A DNA stretch of 41,715 nt from NCBI GenBank assembly GCA_003427395.1, contig BFEA01000012.1, positions 6,754,253 to 6,795,967 on the forward strand, written 5' to 3'. The translations under genes were made by a program, and so were the position numbers. The stretch comes from Chara braunii. Taxonomy: Eukaryota; Streptophyta; Charophyceae; Charales; Characeae. Positions 8,700 through 19,979 of this stretch are shown here, one piece after another; the first letter of the stretch is position 1; the number at the start of each line of letters is the position of its first letter. Under the pieces are notes generated by a model, which was given only the letters and a program-made list of their open reading frames with translations, did not search any database and was not told the origin of the DNA.

Positions 8700-10605
8700 A
8701 CTCATCCACTCAGGTGCCAAGCAACCATCAGCCACAACTCACCTGGGCGGATAAGCTCAGGAACCCTCTCCAAGGCCAAACCCTCACCATTCAACGTGGC
8801 CAGGGTGGTCCACGGACTGGGAAGTTGGAGATCCCCCTGGATGGGTTGTCACCGCCACGGATGTTTCTTGATGTCAAAATTTATGCTCCCGTCGAAAACG
8901 AGAGTGGTGACCCAAAGGGGCCAGCAGGTCATGGTGAAGGCATACCCCAACCAAGGAATAGCCAGCAGAGATGAAATCTACACGAAACATGCAAACAACT
9001 GGGTGTTTCATGACGATGCGGCCTTCAAGTCGGTCAATGATAAGGTTAAATGGATTGGCTGTCGGCTCAAAATCTTGAAAAGTAGTGCCGGCTTGGCCCA
9101 GGATCAATCTCTGATTCAATTAGTTACAAATACCATGTTTACAGTCCTTTCTATGCATGAAGCTGATAAAATGGTGATTGATGGTTGGAAGCACCTCCGG
9201 TGTGAGCGGTCGGAGGTTCGGATTTACCCGTGGGTGCCACAGCGCAGGTTGGGACCGGAGGAGAGGAGGGCACAATTGATGCAGTATTTCCATTGGGTGG
9301 AATTTCGCCATATCCCAGTCGAAATCCAGGCGGCTTTCGTATATGATTTTGGATTGCTATACAACATTGTTGCATTCATCAACCCCCTTTCCACCTTTGT
9401 GGCTAAGAGGGATGATTATCTGATGCTGGCCTTGGACTTTCCCCAGGGTCAGTTGTTATCCCTCGACGATGTGATCCCATGTCGGGTGGGGGGAAAGGAA
9501 TACATGATCACACTGCCCATAAACTGCGACCGTGGTGTCATAGTGTAGAGCATATGGCCATCTGAGCACAAAGTATAATTGCCCGTTGCACCCACAAAAA
9601 GGGCGTGAGCAACAGGGAGGCTGTTAAGGGACCTGATCGAGGTGACTCATTGGCAAACAGTGGATCCAGGGCATGAAGGATGGGTTTTCATGGAGGACAG
9701 TACGAAAGAGGGCTCCCTGGTGGGATGGATATGAGAGAGAAACGGGGAGCCAAAGTGGGAGACACGTCCTCCGGATGCATGGGTTCCTCCGCCTCAGGTG
9801 GAGGAGAAGGTACAAGAGACCCCTGAAAGGGAACTTAGAAGAGACGGGCTGGAGGAGTGTGGGAAAGAAGGGAGGGAGAGGGATTTGGGTTCAAAAGCAG
9901 CAAGCAGAATCCGGGACGAAGCCGAAAGATAAAGAAAAAGATAAAGATAAAACGACCCCCGATGCCACCCCTAGCCCGGCTGCAGTGCGATACATTTAGG
10001 AGGAGGGTGACAGGGGGTCTGAAGGAAGCGTCGGCCCCTCCCACAACAAACGGGGGGGATGACGGCGAGGCGGCGGCACGACAGGGGGCAGGCGACACGT
10101 CAATGCAGATTGAGGTAATAAACAATTTCCCCGAGCAGCCAGACTTAGAGAGCGAGGGGAGGTTGACGGGAGGCCAGACAGAAGTGGAAGGAATGGAGGT
10201 GGAGCCGGAACGGCGGAGGTCAGAGAAGGAGGGGTGTTTGGAAAAGGCGAAGGAGGGGCCCCCAAGACAGAATCAGATGATGGAGATTGACCCCAGGCAG
10301 CCTTTGACCCAGAACCGATGGACGTCGACCCTCTCCCGGAAAACACCTGTGAGGTACCAGAGGGTCTGTCCTGTGAGGGGGTCGAGGAGGAGGGGACCTC
10401 GCCGCTGCACCTGCCTGCGGAACAGAAGTTGGTGGATATTGCGGACTGGTTGATGGCCAATCTGAAGGCAAAACACGGCCCCCTCGCCGACGACTTCTGG
10501 GACAAAACGTACCTAGACTTGTTCCCCATGCTTGACATGAGTGCCTCGCTAAAATATGTCATGGAAAACGGACTGCATCCCGACGTTAGGTGGACAAAAG
10601 CGTGA
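8700..10605 (+). pseudogene. LINE ORF1 (nucleic-acid-binding chaperone-like), frameshifted
   Basis: Plant LINE ORF1 proteins package the element RNA. A frame near 8725 carries LTWADKLRNP, resembling the SWA(D/S) start block of plant LINE ORF1. The longest frame (8661-9548, 295 aa) then shows a W-rich domain with FHWVEFRHIPVEI, DFGLLYNIVAFI and YLMLALDFP, arranged like DUF4283-type ORF1 domains. Later frames (9857-10453, 10318-10605) are acidic and low-complexity, for example LPAEQKLVDIADWLMANL. At least three frame changes separate the pieces. No CCHC knuckle was found. The family assignment rests on layout and remembered motifs. Confidence 0.55.
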
Positions 10606-11358
10606 CATAGAGTGGCTACTACAGTGTTTGCAAGGTTCCAGCCACCACACCCAGCTGCAGCGGAGGAAGTGGGGCACAGTGAGATGCGGACCGCAACGGT
10701 AAATGAACAAACAAGGGAGACACAAACCCCACCGGTCCTTCAGCCGCCGCCCTCCCCCGTCAGACCCGACCCCCCCGGACCCACACGAGAACACACCACT
10801 GGACCTGGTGCGAAGAAGAAAACTAAGACATTTGGTTAAGATGGGTCAGGATATGGGGCCTCTGTCGCAAGTGGCGATGCTGCTGCTCCCAGTCCGAAAG
10901 AAAAGTGGGAAATGGGAGGTTAGTCTGACACCTGTCGAAAACGACAAATGAGGGGGGGGTACGTTGCAGGGTTGGTCCTCCCTTTGGGCCGAGCCGTAGC
11001 ACAGCCAATCTGAGGCGACAACAAGGATCTTACAAATGCAGCTGGAAACATACATTGCAGAATCCATGCCACCGGAGGTACAAGCTACAGCCTCCGTGAC
11101 AACCGCCCCTGACATTATCTTGCAAAGAGACGTTTACATCCGCTACAGCCAAAAAGGCGGGGCTGAGATGGCACACGTATTCCCAATTGCTGGGCCTGCA
11201 GACAGTTAGGATCAGGTCCAATGAGACCTGGACAGATCAGAATGTCCAAAGGTCCTTCTGTGCTCTTCTCTGGCTGGGCCTCCAGGCGGGAGCCGCGGAC
11301 TAGGTCTTGGAACAATTGTCGTGGACCAGACTGTGAATAACCAACTGCCACGACTAGA
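10606..11358 (+). other. ORF1 tail / ORF1-ORF2 spacer
   Basis: Proline-rich frames (10612-10839, then 10703-10951) look like an eroded continuation of ORF1. The remainder up to the candidate ORF2 ATG at 11359 has no clear coding signal. Confidence 0.35.
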
Positions 11359-11748
11359 ATGGACCCGGTCAGAGTGGTATATGGGAAGGACCGTATCTGG
11401 AACCAATGTCGGCGGGCGGCGAACCTCGAGCTGCGGTCCTTTAATGTAAATGGCCTAGCCTCATGTAAATCTGATAGAAGAATGCAATATGGGATTTGAT
11501 GAGAGGGGTGGGGAGGAGGGACTGGCCGAAGCACAATCGCATCCACAAAATGGTTTGGCCATACAAAGCTTTCAGAGCCCATGCCCCGAGACCCGGGAGT
11601 GCGGGGGTGGCCATTTGGATCCCCCCTGAATCCCGAGCAAACCTGGTGCATTGGGTGGTTGACCAGGAAGGGGGCAGATGGGTGTCAATTCTGGTCACGT
11701 TGGAGATAGAGATCGTATGCATATTGTGCATTACGCCCCATATACCGT
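11359..11748 (+). pseudogene. LINE ORF2, N-terminal endonuclease part
   Basis: ORF2 encodes the AP-like endonuclease plus reverse transcriptase. From ATG 11359 the frame soon reaches LRSFNVNGLAS, the N-terminal endonuclease block whose Asn is catalytic in this fold. After a frame change, GVAIWIPP and DQEGGRWVSILVTL follow, and after a second near 11705 comes MHIVHYAPYT. There the LTR element is inserted. The next LINE residues, VSERRTFF, lie at 32979. With one target duplication removed, the codons read continuously across the junction. Confidence 0.75.
11744..11748. repeat. Target-site duplication, left copy
   Basis: ACCGT immediately precedes TGTCGG of the 5' LTR and recurs at 32976-32980. 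The first A may belong to the element's terminal CTACA, so the duplication is 4 bp (CCGT) or 5 bp. Both fit Ty3/gypsy integration. Confidence 0.75.
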
Positions 11749-12298
11749 TGTCGGGACTGGTGAGTCCCGAATAACTTCCCATCACTCAAGAGACCGAATA
11801 TGGACGAGTTGTGCACAACAGAGAAATCCGAAGTGAGACGAGATAAAGGATTAGGGCGCAGGAGGGAGTAATGCCCTGGGGCGAGAACCATAGGGGGAAA
11901 GAACTAAGCGGCGGCAAGCGAGCGAGCGCAAGAACAGGCGCACATAAAACATAGCAGGAGGCCGGGAGGGCCATCGGAATGCAATAAGACTAAGGCCAAA
12001 GGGCCCTTTGAACTAGCAATGGCAGCGCGACAGCAATAAGGGAATGAGGAAGTCGAGGGATGGGCGGCCAGAAGCCGCGGGAAGCAAGGAAATGAGGGGC
12101 CAACGTGGGGGCCACCTACGGGAGCCTCGGAGCGGAGGCCCACGACCAAAGAGATCGACACGCACAAGGCGCGAGGAAAGATTAAGGAGTGGGGTCGCTA
12201 TGGGGCGACAAGACGCCCAAGGGGCATGGGACACCTCGGGGAAAGGCACCCGGGGCCACGTGGGACTAAGTAAAAATAATGGCGTCCGGGGCAAAATG

Positions 12299-12402
12299 TG
12301 TCGGGGACCGCCGACGGGACTAAGTGTCGGGGACTACCGACGAGACTAAGTGTCGGGGACCACCGACGGGACTAAGTGTCAAGGACCACCGACGGGACAA
12401 GT
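12299..12402. repeat. 26-bp tandem repeat x4 in LTR
   Basis: Units start TGTCGGGGAC and continue with CCGACGGGACTAAG. Each holds a short inverted pair GTCGG/CCGAC. The unit start mimics the LTR terminus TGTCGGGAC. The same array recurs in the 3' LTR at about 28962-29065. Confidence 0.8.
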
Positions 12403-12512
12403 GGCGGGGACATGTGAAAGTCCCAAGAAGAAACGGCGGCATTGCACGAGGGAAAAATAATAAATGCAAGGTGCACCGTCAAGATCGACATCTTGACGGC
12501 CAAGAATATTAG

Positions 12513-15040
12513 CACCACTAGTGCAAGTACTAGTGGTGACAAACGGGAAGACCAAAAGGAAAAGGAAAAGTAAAGAAAACTGAAGTGGGAGGCATGGGAG
12601 CAATCCGAAAAATCTCGGATCGGCCTCCCTCAAGAAAATAGAGTCAAATAAGACCCCATGTGAAAAAGAGCCCTCCGGGAGAAAAGCGGAGTAGGAGGGA
12701 CCATTGTGGGAGAAGTGTAGAAGTAAAAGGAGGCTCCCATGGGCATGGGAAGGCCATTATTGCAGTCCGAAAAATAACGGACTGCACCTTGGGCATAGGG
12801 AGGGCCAAAACTAAGAGGAAGAGGCTAGAAAAGGGCCTTAACGACCACTTGACACTTGGCATGCTAGAAAAAAGAGAGAAAAGAAAAGAAAATGGGGGAG
12901 AATAAGACAAAAAGAGTGAGAGGGAGTGAGTGAGTTGGCCGTTAGTAGGGACTGTCATAGGTAGGGACTGGCAGGTCCATACTGTCCAAGAAAGGAGGAG
13001 AAAAGAAAAGAAAAGAAAAGAAAAGAAAAGAAAAGAGAAAAATGCCTTAACGATAAAAAACGGTCACTTGGGGTGATTCATCCGTGACCAGATTCATTCT
13101 GGAATATGGCGATTACAAAGGACTTTGATTTTCTTTGATTTTTTCAGAGAAAATCAAGGCCTCTTGCAACCGAAATAAAGCGGAATACATGCATGAGGAG
13201 AAACACATGTTTTAGGTGCATCCGGAGCCAAAATCACGGCCGGGTGCACTTGGGAATTGACCGTTTCTTTTTCTTTTGAGTAGGGGCTAGTTGTGGGGCA
13301 TTGGGGCCAAGGAATTGACCCCCATTGCAGTCCGAGTTGCAACGGACTGCATGGGGGAAAGAAAACACATGTTCTAGGTGCATCCGGAACCAATATTGAG
13401 CTCGGATGCACTAGAAAATTTAACGCTTCATTTTCTTTTAACATGGAGCAAGTTGAGGGGCTGTGGGTGTAGAAAACAGCCATGACTACAGTTCGAGAAA
13501 TTACGGACTGCATAGGGATGCCAAGGCCAAAGGGGAATGGGCTACGGCAAACCCGGAAGGATAGAAAGGAGCAATTTCGGCAAGAGGCAAGTAAAGACGG
13601 TAAACGGCAACCGTAAGATGAGATCCCACGGCCTAAAAAAATCGGCACACATGGAGAAATTATGGGACCACCAAGGGCAATGGGCCCCAAAAAAAATAAA
13701 TATGGGACGTCGTCCGGAATGTTGCAGGGGACCAAATGAGTCCAAATAATAAAAGTCGGAAAACGGAACACGCGCCGGCGGGACTGCCGGCGGCATAAAG
13801 AAATGGAGCTAGCATGTGGGAAAATGGCGGGGACTTGGGATGTCCCAAGGGAACCATGAGCAAACACAAGGAATAATTGTGCAAGCAAGTGGCACTGTCG
13901 AAATCGAGGATCTAGACGGTGGAAAATATTAGCACCACTAGTGCAAGCACTAGTGGGAGCAAGTGAGAGAACCATGGGAGAAAGAAAAGTGAAATAAGGA
14001 TGTTGGGAAGGCTGCTCAGCAGTCCGGGATATCTCGGACTAGCAAGGCATAAGAAAATAGAGCCTTGAGAGGCTCAACATGAGAAAAAGGCTGCCCTTAG
14101 AAAATCGGACCAAAAGGGGCTCAAAATTGGGCAAACGGGAACAAAATGGAGCCCCCTAGGAGCATGGGGGTGCCATTATTGGAATCCGAGATGCAACGGC
14201 CAAGTAACAGCCATGAACCTGGCCTTGAATGAGGCCCTAGGGCCTAGAAAGAGGGTGCACAACAGTTTGACACTTGTCACAACAGAAATAAAAGAAAAAG
14301 AAAGAAAAATGAGAGAAAAAGGAGAGAAAAAGGAGGGAGAATGAGACAAAAAGGGAGAAAAGAGTGGAGGAGAGTGTGTCGACCTATTGGGACCTGCACA
14401 GTAGGGACTGGCAGGTCCCAACAGTGACCTCATCCCTCCTAGAATGAGGGAGGGCAATCCGGATTACAGAGATATAGCCCTTAGGGCCATATCTCAATAA
14501 AATCTGAATTAAAAAGCTGAAAATGAGAGAAAATGCAAAAAGGAAGTGGCCGGTTTTCTTTCGGGCCATGGATCTGAGATCAGATCTCATGGTAGAGAGG
14601 AACTAGCCGTTTTTTGTGGGCCAGCTCAAAACGGCTAGCTCCGGAATGAGGTGGCAGCCCAAAATGGAAAAAAACAAAAGAGGGAAAATGACAAAACAGT
14701 GCATTTGCCCCAAAAAGAGAGCCAGATGCACCAAAAATTGAAAAATTGGACTTAGGGGCTCAAAATTGAAGCAAGGGCTACTAGGGGGTAGCTCGGATTA
14801 TTGCTGGCCTTGGATCTCAGCCAGATCCAAGGCTGAAAATGTGCCGCCATATGGAAAAATGCTCCAGCCTACTCAAAAAAGGCCGAAACTTGAAAAAATC
14901 GAGAAAAAGGTCCACAAGGCCTTTTTCTTTCAAATATTGCTGCCGCTTGGGCATTAGGACCCTAGGGGGCAGCATTTGAGCAATGAAAAAGAGGCCGGGG
15001 TAGGCCAAGAGGCAGTCCGAGTTGGTACCAACCACTTGGA
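12513..15040. other. Dispersed short hairpins in LTR
   Basis: CACCACTAGT/ACTAGTGGTG at 12513-12538 (6-nt loop), with a variant near 13933. GCAGTCCG/CGGACTGC at 12762-12785 and at 13327-13350, the latter extended by CCCAT/ATGGG. GTGCATCCG/CGGATGCAC at 13378-13411. Related GCAGTCC hairpins lie near 14020 and 15013. The same arms recur around different loops. Confidence 0.65.
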
Positions 15041-15353
15041 CTGCATGTACTTGGCCAAAATGAGGCCCTNGTACCTCCAGGAGCGCATAGTGAGGGAATT
15101 TTGCCTTGGGGGTACCTCGGTTCACCTCAAGGCACTTGNAGAGGCTCATGGGATGGCCAGACTGTTAGTTTCAGCCTACATAAGCTGAGGATGCAGTCCG
15201 CCACTCTCACATTTGCATAAGGAGTGCCCATGCTGCCCAAGTGAGCTCACAGGAGCACCTTTGCACTTGGAGTGAGGAGGGAGGAACCCATGCTAGTGGG
15301 AGAGCTTAGAGGAGACTAGGAGGTAGTGGGGAGGACTCTAGAGGATAGCGAGG

Positions 15354-16764
15354 CTTAGCCTGTTGGCTGGCGGAGGGAGTACCACTGCATGCGGACAAAG
15401 ACGGAGCCTCAGAGGCGATTAGTAGCTTCTCGTAGCATGGTTTTGAGAAAGGTTGATTCTTGTCGGACTGATGAAAGTGAATGCCCGGACGACTGACTTT
15501 GTCCCTGTATTTAGGCACTCGAGGTAACCCTCGGTGTCGGTATGGATGTGCAAAGCGGCAAGACGGGATGGGGTATTCTGGGTAAGGAGGAAAGGACGAA
15601 TGCCTTGCCGAGACCTGAGTACCGCGCTCGCAACGGTTGAGCTGCGCTTGAGGTATGGGATAAAACTCTATCGATAGTATCAGCGGAGAGACCATATTGG
15701 GATGGCCGTTGAGGAGATGACCGGCCCGTATGTGAGGTTGCCTGATTTTTTTATATGTGTTTCCCCCCCCCGTAAAGATTGATTGAGCTTGGATTGTTGG
15801 ACGAACACTCTTCTAAGTCTATTCCCCCTCCCTTCTAAGTCCAGACGAGTGAGAGACGATCGGAAGGAAGGAGGATAGAGGTCAATTGGAATGGAACCAA
15901 GAGAAAGAATGTGGGCAAATGGATGGCCGACCGAGGGAATTAAGGGAAGGAGGTACTTAGGAAAGGGGAGGTAAAATAGGGAGACCTTGATGAGGGGTCT
16001 GAAATAATTCTCATCTAGGACAAGCGATAGTCTGGGCAGGCCACTTTCCCTCCCCTACCATTGGGATGTTCTACGATGTCGCTGTGGAGCATGGGCCGTT
16101 CTGGGGAAACAGGGCCCACGAATTACTAGAAGTCATCCACATCCTAATGTTTTGTGCGCCTCGGCTAGACTGCACAGGGTGCGAATGCATAATCCAAAGG
16201 GAAATCGAGATAGGGGAGAATTATCTAACGGGGGTGGCTCAACTATTCGAGGAGCCTACCGAACCAGAAGAGCCGCGAGGGCGAGAGCGGGACTAGCATC
16301 CGCAGGCGGGTCAATAGGGCAGATCGAGTATAGTTCACTGCGTACGGAAGTTCGCCGATGGGAATAAGAGAGGGGCCTCAGACCTGGATGGCTAAAACCC
16401 ACTAGAAAAACAAAGAAGGGGGGGCAGACTCCTAATGATTGGCCATAACCCTGAAGGTCAAAAACGGGAAACGCTGCTCAGGAAGACTTCCCCTAGCACG
16501 ATGCCTAAACCCGGACTCCCTCGCATCGGCCGACGGGACAAGGGCACTACAAACGTGCTTGTGATAAAGGAAGCCCAGTCACGTTCATAGCTCGGCTGGG
16601 CGGCAGGGCCAGTCGTGGCTCCTCCTTAAGGAAGGGCAATCAGGAAACGGGGATAGGAAAGGAGGCTATAAAGATAAGCCAACAGAGTTGGGAACCTAGG
16701 GAACCTAAATACCTCGCATTGCGTGTGTCCTGGGAATTCTTTGGCTTATGCAGAACTAGGAAAA
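15354..16764 (+). other. Internal leader between 5' LTR and gag
   Basis: No established domain was found. Short frames (16066-16296, 16152-16367) show no motif. TAGTATCAGCGG at 15674 partly resembles a TGGTATCAGAGC-type primer-binding site, but it lies 320 bp from the end of LTR homology and the match is imperfect. Confidence 0.35.
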
Positions 16765-19224
16765 ATGGCAACGGAGGAGGAGACAGATAACCGTAAGAGT
16801 GAAGGAGAACCAGGCTTAGGAGGAAGTGCCGCACAAAGCGACGGGGGGCAGAAGGACAGAGAATCGATAAATCCGGATGGTACCAAAGGGAACCGGAAGG
16901 AAATCTCGACAGGAGAAAGCTGGGGGAAAGTCGGGGGAAGCAGGCAAGGGACTCAGGGGACCAAGGAAGGTAGAAATAAGGATAGGACAAGCCCCCGAAA
17001 CTCGGAAGGAGCCATGCCTAAGAAAGTAAGGGTCACCGATACGAGGCGCAAACTAGCCGAGATAGAAAAGAGGACCGCGGAATACAAGGCAAGATTGATT
17101 GAGGAAATGATGACTGGGAACTAAGAAGGTCCTCTGCAGGAGGAACCCCGGGACGAACGGAAAGCCAGCCAAGGTGGGACTGGACGAGGGGATAAAGGTA
17201 GTGACCGTGGGGGAACGTCGAGCAAGAGAAGGAAAGAGAGAGAGAACTCTCCGGGGGTGGAAGCAGAAAAGGCTACGACTCCGCCAACCATGGATAGTGG
17301 GGCTAGCCGCCTGCCGATCACGCCACCAGTAGCACGAGGATGCGAAGGACTTTGGAGCCTTAGGGAAAGAGTGTTGGGATGGTTTGACCCGGAAGGAACT
17401 ATGAAAACCAGGGAGGGACAGAAGGCCGACAAGGAAAGTCCGGATAACAGTATGGCAGGCGAGGCCAGCAGCTCCGAGGGCGGTCTTAAGAAAATAGTGT
17501 CGTCCCTCGCGCGAGCACTAAACAAAAATCAAAGCTACCTAGCGGATGCTAAGAAAAAATTGACGTTTGATGGGGCGAACATCACAGAATTCCTGATAGA
17601 TTACGAGAATCTGGCTGCGTTGTTGAAATGGACCGAAAAAGAGAAGATGGACCACCTAAGGCAGCATGTGTCTTTGAGCCCAGGACGGGACATAATGGCC
17701 ATTGTGGCCGCGAGCCGGTCTTGGAAAGAAACCCAAGATGTGATGATGAGAAAATATCTGGCAGCAGAGAAGATGGCAACGGAGGCCGATTTAGCGGCAG
17801 TCGAGAGGAAGAACTTCGCAATGTACAATGACTTCCTACGGGAGTTTACTTTGGTAGCACTAAGGATCCCCGGGGTCACGGACCGGATAATGAGCAAGTA
17901 TTTCCTCAGGCAGTTCTTTGAGTTCGCCAAAGACAAGATCCTGTCAGCTTACCAACAGACGAGCAAGTTCGTAAACACGCGGGATGTTGATTTTAGCACG
18001 GTAACAGATATGGCTGAGAAAACGGTAGTAACAGACACGTTGGCCTTGCTCAAGGAAGGGGAGGTCATAGACTTGACCAGGTTGACGGGCGACAAGGTAA
18101 AAAAGGGGATTGAAAGCCTACACGAACGGGTGCACGGAGTCGACAACAAGATTGAAAGGATGGAGAGCGCGCTACTAGTTATGCAGGCACAAGTATCCCG
18201 TCCCCCCCTCCCGCCTCAGGAAGCAGTAGTTCCACCAGGGGTAGCCAATCGTAGATATGGACGGAGAGATCCCGCCAACGAACAATGCAAATACTGTACC
18301 GCAGTAGGGCATTTTGTGCAGTCGTGTCCAAAGCTCAACCATGACATACTGAAAAGGAGGTGTACCAGGTCATTAAAGGGGGAGATATTTGGACCACAGG
18401 GGGAACGGGTGAACTGGAACTCACCAGGAGGGATGCGGCGAGCCATCATCATGCTCAACAGGTTAGAAAAAACAGCCGTAGAAGCCGAACCGATGGGCGA
18501 GATCATCTGGGATCAACTCCGGGGGCGCGGGCCGCAGGTCAACTTCATTCTGGAAAGCGACGAACGGGATAGGGTAAACGCGACTACTCGACTTGGGACG
18601 GCTGGGAGAAGGATTATTCGTGACGCCGTAATGGAGGAGGTTGCTGGAAGTTCGGAACCGCAGGCAGAGCCTGAGGCTGAGGAACCGGAAAAGGTCTATG
18701 GGAAGCCTAGGGAAGAGGAGCCTGCGGACAAGGTTACCGCCGCTAAGAAAACGTTTCGGTATCAAATCCCGATCTTAACCTTGACTGAGCTCGACGACAC
18801 CATTAGCAAGTTACTAGGAACCATGGTGTCGGTGTCTTTTCAGACCATGCTGCAGGCTAGCCCTAGGTTGCTCAAAGGGCTCAGACAACTGTTGACTCGG
18901 AGGCGAGTAGAAGTAGGCGACAACCCCGAATTACCAGAAGGGGATAGGCAGGAGGAAGCTCCGCAAGAAGTGGCTAACCTTCAGAGGAGTCACGGGGACT
19001 TGGAGGATCTCGAAAAAGCCTTTGCAGACATTCGTTTGAGCTTGCCCGACCAAGAGGGCGACGAAGTCATGAGATCACCACCCGGGACGAAACTTAGCTT
19101 TCATGCGCTGCCCATAGGGAAACTGAAAATCCAGATCGGGAGTCATCATACTGACGCATTAGTAGACGGGGGAGCAGAAATCACTCTCATAAGAAGAGAT
19201 TTCGCAACGATCACAAGGAAGTAA
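16765..19224 (+). pseudogene. gag: gag with zinc knuckle and protease N-terminus
   Basis: One frame runs from ATG 16765 (MATEEETDNR) to 19224, broken by a single TAA at 17122-17124, so a Gag of about 820 residues is split in two. An alternative start is at 17257. The N-terminal part is charged and low-complexity. The central part (LTFDGANITEFLIDYENLAA onward, near 17560) resembles the helical Gag core. A CCHC knuckle CKYCTAVGHFVQSC (about 18289-18330) binds nucleic acid. Near the C-terminus DALVDGGAEITLIRR is the aspartic protease active site, with Gly where D-S/T-G-A normally has Ser or Thr. The frame then ends at a TAA caused by a one-base shift inside the protease. Confidence 0.8.
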
Positions 19225-19919
19225 CAGGGAGCATCCGGGGAGCTGGCGGGGAAATCCCGTTTGCTGGGTACGCCGCAAAGTGTGCTGTAAAGGCAGGGGT
19301 CAGGGAATCGATCTGGTTGTTTCAACGGATGACCGTAATGGAGGAGATGGACCACGACATAATCCTCGGGAGACCGTGGTGCGTGAACGTGGAGATGATA
19401 GGCATGCACTTGCACGATGGCTCATACATGGTAGACATAGAGGACCCTGTGACCGGCCGGGGAGAGCTCCTCCGACTCCTTGGAACGGGAGGAGACCCCC
19501 CGAAGGGGAAATTGGCAACATGGTCGCCGTCGTTCGAGGATAGCACGCGAAAAGGGGCTTTCGCACGGATGGAGGGTATGAGAGAAAGGGTGGAAATCAT
19601 GATTGAGGAAGCATTCAACAAGAAGGAGTGGATCAAGATGGGCCTGCCCCAGAAGAAGAGGAGGCAGGAGGACGAAGTCCTAGGTGTTATGGTAGCGGAA
19701 AATGAGTCAGAGGTCGAACTTGGTGCTAGTCTGCCCAAACGGAAAGAAGTACGCATAGACGTGCCAGAAATCTCACTCGAGATCCCCAATCTATTACAAC
19801 TCATCAAGGCCCTCAGATACCACAAGGTAGGAGTGGATTCGGCAGCCTTGGCCAAGTTCGAAAGAGAGGTGCAAAAGGGATATTGCCTGAATGGGTTAGC
19901 ATTCAACCGCGAGTCGTAG
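19221..19919 (+). pseudogene. pro: Protease C-terminal half and linker, shifted frame
   Basis: Reading from 19221 in the -1 frame gives VTGSIRGAGGEIPFAGYAAK, continuing the protease interrupted at 19222. About 45 codons later DHDIILGRPW is the second conserved protease block (hydrophobic-ILG-D/x-W). The rest is a charged linker toward RT. The shift lies after the active site and shows no slippery heptamer, so mutation is likelier than programmed frameshifting. Confidence 0.7.
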
Positions 19920-19979
19920 AGGCGACGGGGGCGATCCCGACTGTTCATTTTTTAGGAGAAAGATCCCGAAAGAAAGTGT

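Larger units (their letters stand above)
8626..11748 (+). mobile_element. L1-type LINE, 5' part (interrupted)
   Basis: ORF1 and the first part of the ORF2 endonuclease lie here; the rest resumes at 32977 after the inserted LTR element. Without the insert the LINE would be about 7.7 kb from ORF1 to poly-A, usual for plant L1-like elements. Frameshifts and stops throughout show that it is inactive. The left boundary is approximate. Confidence 0.75.
11749..15353 (+). repeat. 5' LTR (right end missing)
   Basis: It starts TGTCGGGACTGGTGAGTCCC and matches 28298 onward. Homology ends abruptly at about 15353, opposite 32016, so the last 0.96 kb of the 3' LTR has no counterpart here, through deletion or mis-assembly. 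Ns lie at 15070 and 15139. The LTR is highly repetitive inside: a 26-bp tandem array, an AAAAG microsatellite at 13001-13035, repeated hairpins, and a diverged internal duplication (about 12406-12980 versus 13827-14420, offset about 1420 bp). No primer-binding site could be placed after it. ORFs inside show no domains. Confidence 0.8.

Noticed and set aside
13154-13975. 273-aa minus-strand ORF, repeated at 29817-30638
   Set aside because: It is duplicated only because it lies in the LTR. It has low-complexity Pro/Ser/Phe composition, no domain, and spans hairpins; not supported as a gene.
15340-15353. Natural right end of the LTR at 15353
   Set aside because: There is no CA terminus or target duplication at the matching place (32016); the LINE reading frame shows that the true end is at 32976.
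15674-15686. Primer-binding site for initiator tRNA-Met
   Set aside because: TAGTATCAGCGG only partly matches TGGTATCAGAGC and is 320 bp away from the end of LTR homology.
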